Shown: positions 7,034-10,374 of the stretch, in pieces | Numbering within the stretch: position 1 is the first letter of the stretch | How the letters are laid out: each line of letters opens with the position of its first letter | Assembly (NCBI GenBank): GCA_009773075.1 | Contig: WOUX01000124.1 | Coordinates: 1-10,374 of the forward strand | Direction of reading: 5' to 3' | Length of the DNA: 10,374 nt | From: a bacterium | Lineage (GTDB): Bacteria; Desulfobacterota; UBA8473 | Made by a program: the position numbers and the translations under genes | The notes under the pieces: model-generated | Told to the model about the DNA's origin: nothing | Databases searched by the model: none | What the model saw: the letters and a program-made list of their open reading frames with translations, nothing else

Positions 7034-7975
7034 TTAGTCTTTTTCCTCCGTAACTAATTTTAAAAATATGTCTTCCAGGCTCATGTCTATCTGGCGTATC
7101 TCGGTCAATAACCAACCATTCTTTGAAACTGTGGCAAAGAGTTCTTTGCGAATATCTCTATCAATCGTAGAATCGATCAGGTAAGTAAAAGTATTATCAG
7201 ATTTGGCGTCCTTCTTTTCGATGTTTGTAACCCCAGGCATCCCCTTCAACTCCCTCATTATATCATCCGGGGGGCCTTCTATCTCGGCAAGGATCTTTGT
7301 GCCCTTTTGGAGTCTTGCCATTAAGTTGTCTGGTGTGTCGACGGCAATCAATCGTCCTTCATTAATAATAACCACCCGTTGGCACGTCATGCTGACCTCT
7401 GGAAGGATGTGGGTGCTCAGTATAATAGTTCTCTGTCCCCCGAGATTCTTTATCAGGTCTCTCATGCCATGGATTTGTCTCGGGTCAAGACCAATGGTTG
7501 GCTCATCTAAAATGAGAACCTCAGGGTCATGGACCAGCGCCTGGGCTATTCCTACTCTTTGTCTGTAACCTTTGGAGAGTTTTCCTATGAGTTTACCAGA
7601 TACCCCTGTTATTCCGCATTCATCCATTGCTTTTCCTATTTTTGCCTTCCTTTCTCTCCTATCAATACCCCTCACCTGTGCCACAAAGTTGAGGTAGGCT
7701 GAGACCGACATGTCCCTGTATATGGGGACATTTTCAGGCTGATACCCGATCCTTTTTCTAACCTCCATGGAGTCCTTAAATACATCATAACCTGCTACCC
7801 TTGCTGTTCCTCTGGTAGCCGGCATAAAGCAGCTTAAGATTCTCATGGTAGTAGTTTTCCCTGCTCCATTGGGCCCTAGAAATCCAAGTATTTCCCCCTT
7901 CTCAGCAGTGAAAGTTATATCTTCGATGGCTGGAATATTGCCATAGTATTTGGTAAGGTTTTCTACCTCAATCAT
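7034..7975 (-). CDS. ABC transporter ATP-binding protein, GldA/NatA-like
   Basis: This 313-residue cytoplasmic ATPase has every expected motif: Walker A GPNGAGKTT (34-42), Q-loop Gln79 in GYQPENVP, signature LSKGYRQR (133-140), Walker B VLILDE (153-158), D-loop around LDPRQ (163-167) and switch His189 in LSTHIL. A C-terminal extension of about 90 residues follows (AEIEGPPDD to SLEDIFLKLV), typical of the family that energises ABC-2 exporters. The ATG at 7975 has an AAGGA site about 10 nt upstream. It is the first gene of a tight operon with the permease, GldG-like and DUF4340-like genes. I see no convincing promoter in the 154-nt gap before it. Confidence 0.95.
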   Translation of the reverse strand: MIEVENLTKYYGNIPAIEDITFTAEKGEILGFLGPNGAGKTTTMRILSCFMPATRGTARVAGYDVFKDSMEVRKRIGYQPENVPIYRDMSVSAYLNFVAQVRGIDRRERKAKIGKAMDECGITGVSGKLIGKLSKGYRQRVGIAQALVHDPEVLILDEPTIGLDPRQIHGMRDLIKNLGGQRTIILSTHILPEVSMTCQRVVIINEGRLIAVDTPDNLMARLQKGTKILAEIEGPPDDIMRELKGMPGVTNIEKKDAKSDNTFTYLIDSTIDRDIRKELFATVSKNGWLLTEIRQIDMSLEDIFLKLVTEEKD

Positions 7976-8070
7976 GATAAAGTCTTCCTTTTTGGTTTAG
8001 GGTTTTCTGTTTTTTATCTCTTAAGACTATTAATAGAAAGGAGAGAAAAAAAGAGAGGCAGTTTAAGAAA

Positions 8071-8096
8071 AAGGGTTTGAGACAGAATATTAAACC
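8071..8096 (-). terminator. Weak candidate terminator after the outer-membrane gene
   Basis: On the minus strand GGTTT (8096-8092) and AAACC (8078-8074) can pair around a 13-nt loop, followed by CTTTTT. The stem is only 5 bp, so the termination signal is weak and partial read-through into the ABC operon is possible. Confidence 0.25.
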
Positions 8097-8129
8097 ACCC
8101 CTCTTTGACAATTTTAACTGTTGTGTTAA

Positions 8130-8924
8130 TTAAAAAATTATTCCTGCCCTTATGCTGTAAGTAGGAACCTCCATATACTCCACTCCGGCTGTCATATTCA
8201 GCAGCAAGAGCGTAAACCTAACCCCTCCAAAATATTTTATTTGAGTATTGTTTTCTTTGTTTAAACTTATTCCGGCAGGCAGACTTTTTGGTTCGCTGGA
8301 TGTCCATACTGCCCCAATCCCACCAAATGGGGTTATGTTTAGGAACCCCTTACTTATTGAGACATCAGCCCCATAGGTTTTGAAGTCCAGTTGATCCACT
8401 CCCATAAGCTGAGTGTAACTTCCTCTGATTGCAACAGCAGGCGTAGCCACCGACCCCTTTAGTATGGCATATTTAACCTCAGCCCCTAGAAGGGAGATAT
8501 TAGAATCGGGAACCTTACTGTAAATGGCTCCTACGTCGATGTTAAAAGGAAGCCCTTTTCTTACGTATATTTTGGGTAAGGGGATTAAACTAGGCATATC
8601 AGCATTCTTGGTAGCCAGTTTCCAGTAAGCTGCCCCCTCATCGATATTAGTGGCTGATACTTCAAGACCGACATCAAAACCCAATATCCCCAAAGGTTCA
8701 GCAGGAGACAATGCCTTATAACTCAATGCAGCGCCTAACTCCTTACTGAATTTCCCGAAGTAAGATTGTGTCATCCCGGTTTGAAATTCGATGTCATCAG
8801 CCCTCGCTTCTGTTAAAGGAACAAGGGAGATCAAAGAGAGGAAGAAGAGAGTTAAAGATATAACCAAAAAGTAATCTTTGAATACCAAAAAGTAATCTTT
8901 GAATTTAGGCATTATTTTCATCAT
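8130..8924 (-). CDS. Probable outer-membrane beta-barrel protein, function unknown
   Basis: The 264-residue precursor has a long signal peptide: a positively charged N-region, a hydrophobic core (about 18-37) and a likely cleavage after ARA (residue 42, before DDIEFQTG). The mature part of about 220 residues alternates polar and hydrophobic stretches (VDVSISKGFLNITPFGGIGAVW and similar), with Tyr- and Gly-rich strands, and ends AGIIF with C-terminal Phe. This suits a small transmembrane beta-barrel recognised by the BAM complex. The N-region contains a perfect duplication of FKDYFLV (8-14 and 15-21) caused by a 21-bp tandem repeat. The start is the ATG at 8924, with AAGG 8 nt upstream; an adjacent second ATG at 8921 is possible. 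I do not recognise a specific family. It appears monocistronic, with a candidate promoter at 8966-8994. Confidence 0.78.
   Translation of the reverse strand: MMKIMPKFKDYFLVFKDYFLVISLTLFFLSLISLVPLTEARADDIEFQTGMTQSYFGKFSKELGAALSYKALSPAEPLGILGFDVGLEVSATNIDEGAAYWKLATKNADMPSLIPLPKIYVRKGLPFNIDVGAIYSKVPDSNISLLGAEVKYAILKGSVATPAVAIRGSYTQLMGVDQLDFKTYGADVSISKGFLNITPFGGIGAVWTSSEPKSLPAGISLNKENNTQIKYFGGVRFTLLLLNMTAGVEYMEVPTYSIRAGIIF
8863..8904 (-). repeat. Two perfect 21-bp tandem copies in the signal-peptide region
   Basis: Bases 8863-8883 and 8884-8904 are identical. The repeat is in frame and duplicates seven residues, FKDYFLV, ahead of the hydrophobic core of the signal peptide. Perfect identity at the DNA level points to recent slippage or an assembly artefact. 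Confidence 0.95.
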
Positions 8925-8965
8925 TTCAGTCCCCTTTCTTAATTAAATTATTATCCGATTTGCAG

Positions 8966-8994
8966 AAAATACAATAACTTTTAAAACAAGTCAA
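8966..8994 (-). promoter_or_regulatory. Candidate promoter for the outer-membrane protein gene
   Basis: On the minus strand TTGACT (8994-8989) is followed after 17 nt by TATTTT (8971-8966). The predicted start near 8959 would give a leader of about 35 nt that includes the AAGGGG ribosome-binding site. Pattern-based only; the -10 box is a moderate match. Confidence 0.42.
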
Positions 8995-9037
8995 GGTATT
9001 TCCCTCCCAAGAGTTGTCTTTTTTGGGTTCTTCAGTT

Positions 9038-9085
9038 GTAACTAACTCAGGTTCATAGGGGCAAAGGCACAGAGGCACAAAGTTG
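9038..9085 (+). repeat. Third copy of the GTAACTACTCAGG-type element end
   Basis: This 48-nt stretch begins GTAACTAACTCAGG and continues with GGGGCAAAGGCACAGAGGCAC to AAAGTTG. It matches the right end of the element at 2436-2643 (positions 2597-2643, opposite strand) with only about four differences including one indel. No matching inverted partner or flanking direct repeat is visible, so it is probably a solo or decayed end. It lies in the intergenic gap between the outer-membrane gene and brnA. Confidence 0.7.
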
Positions 9086-9098
9086 TCGTGCCTATCTG

Positions 9099-9150
9099 CC
9101 TGTGCGTTGCACGCAGACAGGTTTGCTGTTTAACTTTTTGATTAAACTGC
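9099..9150. repeat. Two adjacent stem-loops in the intergenic repeat region
   Basis: The first, 9099-9121, pairs CCTGTGCGT with ACGCAGACAGG around a TGC loop, leaving a 2-nt bulge. The second, 9125-9150, pairs GCTGTTTAA with TTAAACTGC around an 8-nt loop with one mismatch. Read on the minus strand they lie downstream of brnA. Neither has a clean T-run, so they are better seen as part of the repeat region than as a standard terminator. Confidence 0.5.
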
Positions 9151-9206
9151 TAAGCATTCGTTCTATCTCTCGGGGTAATTCATTTGATTGTTAGAATCAG
9201 GTACAT

Positions 9207-9431
9207 TCAAGATGCCTTTTCAAGACGCTCGGCTACCCAGACTTTGATGATGGATTGTCGAGGCACACCCAAACGTCTTGCTTCTTTATCCAATAAGTGG
9301 ATCATCCACAAAGGGAAATCTACATTTACTCTTTTCTGCTCTTGCTCAGGTCTCCTTGCTTTTGATATATCAAGGTATTTGGAAATATCCTCGCCTTCAT
9401 CAAATTTCTTATCAAACTCACGAGCTTTCAT
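9207..9431 (-). CDS. brnA: BrnA-type antitoxin, ribbon-helix-helix DNA-binding protein
   Basis: This 74-residue protein starts MKAREFDKKFDEGEDISKYL. A ribbon-helix-helix fold follows: strand KRVNVDF (33-39), helix 40-54 and helix 57-72 (RQSIIKVWVAERLEK). BrnA-type proteins bind and neutralise the BrnT ribonuclease and dimerise on DNA to repress their own operon. The ATG at 9431 is chosen because a strong AGGAGG lies 9 nt upstream; a TTG three codons earlier is in frame but too close to that site. The start overlaps the end of brnT by 14 nt, the usual toxin-first, antitoxin-second order of this family. The intact second gene and good ribosome-binding site suggest a functional pair. Confidence 0.9.
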   Translation of the reverse strand: MKAREFDKKFDEGEDISKYLDISKARRPEQEQKRVNVDFPLWMIHLLDKEARRLGVPRQSIIKVWVAERLEKAS

Positions 9432-9681
9432 ATATATCAACCTCCTCTTTTCTGGATCGGCGTACTGAAATAATTCTTATCTTTTCAGTCCGATATGTAA
9501 TAATTCCTGACCAGTGCTTTCCTGAAACCTTTCCGATTACCAGAAATCTTGGTTCGTCACTGGTTTTTACTGGAATCTCAATAAAATCTGGATCATCCCA
9601 TAACTCCTGGGCTTCATAAAAATCAATACCGTGTTTCTGCTTGTTGATTTCACTTTTCTTAGGGTCGAACTCAAACTCCAT
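9418..9681 (-). CDS. brnT: BrnT-type toxin, RelE-fold ribonuclease
   Basis: The 87-residue product has the standard BrnT layout: MEFEFDPKKSEINKQKHGIDF at the N-terminus, an ELWDDPDF segment, EPRFLVIGKVSGKHWSGIITY strands, and the C-terminal RIISVRRSRKEEVDIYE (about 69-85), rich in Arg and Lys. BrnT proteins cleave RNA and stop growth unless bound by BrnA. The length is normal, with no truncation. The ATG at 9681 is only about nine bases downstream of a strong -10 box, so the mRNA has almost no leader and no ribosome-binding site in it. The gene overlaps brnA by 14 nt. Its -35 region overlaps the end of the four-helix-bundle gene upstream. Confidence 0.92.
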   Translation of the reverse strand: MEFEFDPKKSEINKQKHGIDFYEAQELWDDPDFIEIPVKTSDEPRFLVIGKVSGKHWSGIITYRTEKIRIISVRRSRKEEVDIYESS

Positions 9682-9682
9682 A

Positions 9683-9718
9683 GTATAATTATTATACCTT
9701 AAATATACCTTTAGTCAA
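9683..9718 (-). promoter_or_regulatory. brnTA promoter with palindromic operator
   Basis: On the minus strand TTGACT (9718-9713) and a perfect TATAAT (9696-9691) are 16 nt apart, a strong sigma-70-type promoter. A perfect 15-bp palindrome, GTATAATAATTATAC (9697-9683), spans the -10 box and the predicted start site. Ribbon-helix-helix antitoxins repress by binding such palindromes, so this is the likely BrnA operator (inference). The start site falls near 9684, two to four bases before the ATG. Confidence 0.72.
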
Positions 9719-10028
9719 TAAATATTTTTATGCTAACATGAGATATGTAGCCTAACTCATAGCTCAGAAGTAGCCAATAATCAGTCTCGGTTGTCTCTCT
9801 TCTTGCTATGGTTAATGAATTCTGAAAGACCCTACCTTTGTTCCCACCATATCCTTCCGCAATATTTGCAGGTATCGATGTTGCAGCTCGGATGAACTGC
9901 TTTTTAATAATCCGGGCCTCTTCAATGTTTGGAAATTTACTACATATCTCGATTACTTTTTTTCCGAGTGCGTGCGCTTTCTGCCAAACAATCAGGTCTC
10001 TATAACTCTTTATCACCTTAACATTCAT
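9711..10028 (-). CDS. Four-helix bundle protein (23S rRNA intervening-sequence protein family), short C-terminus
   Basis: The 105-residue protein has the family's VKSYRDLIVWQKAHALGKKV start (KSYRDLIVWQKA at 7-18), the diagnostic SIPANIAEGYGG (51-62) and the LLLSYELGYIS segment (86-96). The family forms four-helix bundles, is often found within 23S rRNA insertions and includes the Avd proteins of diversity-generating retroelements. Here neither rRNA nor reverse transcriptase is nearby, and the function is unknown. Members usually run on for 20-30 residues after GYIS; this one ends nine residues later (HVSIKIFID), so most of helix four is missing. The ATG at 10028 is chosen on family alignment. 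An AGGAG 9 nt upstream is provided by a heptamer repeat. The frame extends upstream to a GTG inside the CRISPR repeat, which is not a credible start. Confidence 0.85.
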   Translation of the reverse strand: MNVKVIKSYRDLIVWQKAHALGKKVIEICSKFPNIEEARIIKKQFIRAATSIPANIAEGYGGNKGRVFQNSLTIARRETTETDYWLLLSYELGYISHVSIKIFID

Positions 10029-10030
10029 AA

Positions 10031-10058
10031 CTCCTGACTCCTGACTTTTGACTCCTGA
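10031..10058 (-). repeat. Heptamer repeats, each with a Shine-Dalgarno-like core
   Basis: Four seven-base units lie at 10031, 10038, 10045 and 10052. Read on the minus strand three are TCAGGAG and one is TCAAAAG. A partial fifth unit follows. The AGGAG of the second unit is 9 nt from the ATG of the four-helix-bundle gene. Beyond the array, TCCGC (10060-10064) and GCGGA (10070-10074) form a small stem. Confidence 0.8.
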
Positions 10059-10075
10059 CTCCGCCAACAGCGGAA

Positions 10076-10374
10076 GTCTCAATCCTTTATTCATCAAGGC
10101 ATAGTTTCTCACCTTCGGGTCGGGGTCAAAACTGACTTTTGCTTTGACATAGGGAATGTCTCAATCCTTTATTCATCAAGGCATAGTTTCTCACGAAACT
10201 GTCCTTGAAGGAATGGAGAGCGAAATGGTGGATTTAATAAGTCTCAATCCTTTATTCATCAAGGCATAGTTTCTCACTGATGATAGAAGAAGAAAAAACT
10301 GTTGGTCAAATTTGTTCCGAGAAGTCTCAATCCTTTATTCATCAAGGCATAGTTTCTCACCCGAAATTGTAATG
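10076..10374 (-). CRISPR. CRISPR array, left end (4 repeats in window)
   Basis: Four identical 37-nt repeats lie at 10076-10112, 10158-10194, 10241-10277 and 10324-10360. They begin GTCTCAATCC and end GTTTCTCAC on the plus strand. The spacers are 45, 46 and 46 nt (10113-10157, 10195-10240, 10278-10323), with a fourth cut at the window edge. On the minus strand the repeat ends ATTGAGAC, which resembles the ATTGAAAC tag at the 3' end of many type I and III repeats. This suggests leftward transcription with the leader outside the window to the right (inference). The repeats show no drift, even the outermost one. No cas gene is in the window, so the type cannot be set. The spacers are unrelated to each other and I saw no match to other parts of the window. 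Confidence 0.95.

Noticed and set aside
7203..7568. Plus-strand open frame of 121 codons opposite the ABC ATPase
   Set aside because: It is antisense to strongly conserved ATPase motifs and has no recognisable domain or credible upstream signals.
7976..8129. Promoter for the ABC operon
   Set aside because: A TTGTCA box followed by TAATAT is present, but the gap is only 13 nt, and no other pair with reasonable spacing is convincing.
9711..10028. Avd-like accessory gene of a diversity-generating retroelement
   Set aside because: The protein belongs to the same broad family, but no reverse transcriptase, template repeat or variable repeat is visible in the window.
10029..10112. Upstream extension of the four-helix-bundle gene, starting at a GTG in the CRISPR repeat
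   Set aside because: The extra 28 residues come from the CRISPR repeat and the heptamer array. Family alignment places the start at the ATG at 10028, which has a proper ribosome-binding site.
10113..10323. Self-targeting spacers
   Set aside because: Reading the three complete spacers against the rest of the window on both strands by eye, I found no match. The genome outside the window was not available.

Overview
All recognisable genes in this window lie on the minus strand, so transcription runs from right to left. The DNA is moderately AT-rich. The organism is a Gram-negative-type bacterium: one gene has a signal peptide and a beta-barrel-like protein ending in Phe. DnaJ, the omega subunit, an inositol-1-phosphate synthase and a Gld-like ABC export operon together suggest a deltaproteobacterial (Desulfobacterota-like) or related environmental lineage. 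That placement is inference and is not firm.

Layout, right to left (transcription order). At 10076-10374 is the left end of a CRISPR array: four identical 37-nt repeats with unusually long 45-46-nt spacers, running off the window, with no cas gene in view. Next comes a short four-helix-bundle protein gene (9711-10028) preceded by heptamer repeats, each carrying a Shine-Dalgarno-like core. A BrnT/BrnA toxin-antitoxin pair follows (9207-9681), with a strong promoter and a perfect 15-bp palindrome over its -10 box. After a repeat-rich spacer (about 9038-9150) comes an outer-membrane-type protein of unknown role (8130-8924). A compact four-gene operon follows: ABC ATPase, ABC-2 permease, GldG-like membrane protein and a DUF4340-type repeat protein. 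The last is split by a frameshift into 4530-4868 and 3143-4564. Then come rpoZ (2651-2902), dnaJ (1274-2356), ino1 (138-1274) and the start of a small unknown gene (1-121).

How the genes work together. ATPase, permease, GldG-like and DUF4340-like proteins form the usual GldA/F/G-type ABC complex, with overlapping or nearly touching genes that indicate co-translation. dnaJ, ino1 and the small downstream gene are also tightly packed (a TAATG stop/start overlap, then a 16-nt gap), although DnaJ and inositol phosphate synthase have no obvious functional link. BrnT is the ribonuclease toxin and BrnA its DNA-binding antitoxin and likely autorepressor.

The most unusual non-coding feature is a family of short non-autonomous elements with GTAACTACTCAGG-like ends. 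One (2436-2643) is bounded by inverted ends and flanked by a perfect 12-bp direct repeat, CTTATATTTATG. That is a clear target-site duplication, and its right copy contains the rpoZ stop codon. A second, diverged element (2943-3120) lies just upstream of rpoZ and carries a plausible outward promoter for it. A third, apparently single-ended copy lies at 9038-9085. I see no wholly new multi-gene system. The points most worth a second look are the element family around rpoZ, the frameshift located exactly at a conserved motif of the DUF4340 protein, and the long-spacer CRISPR array.
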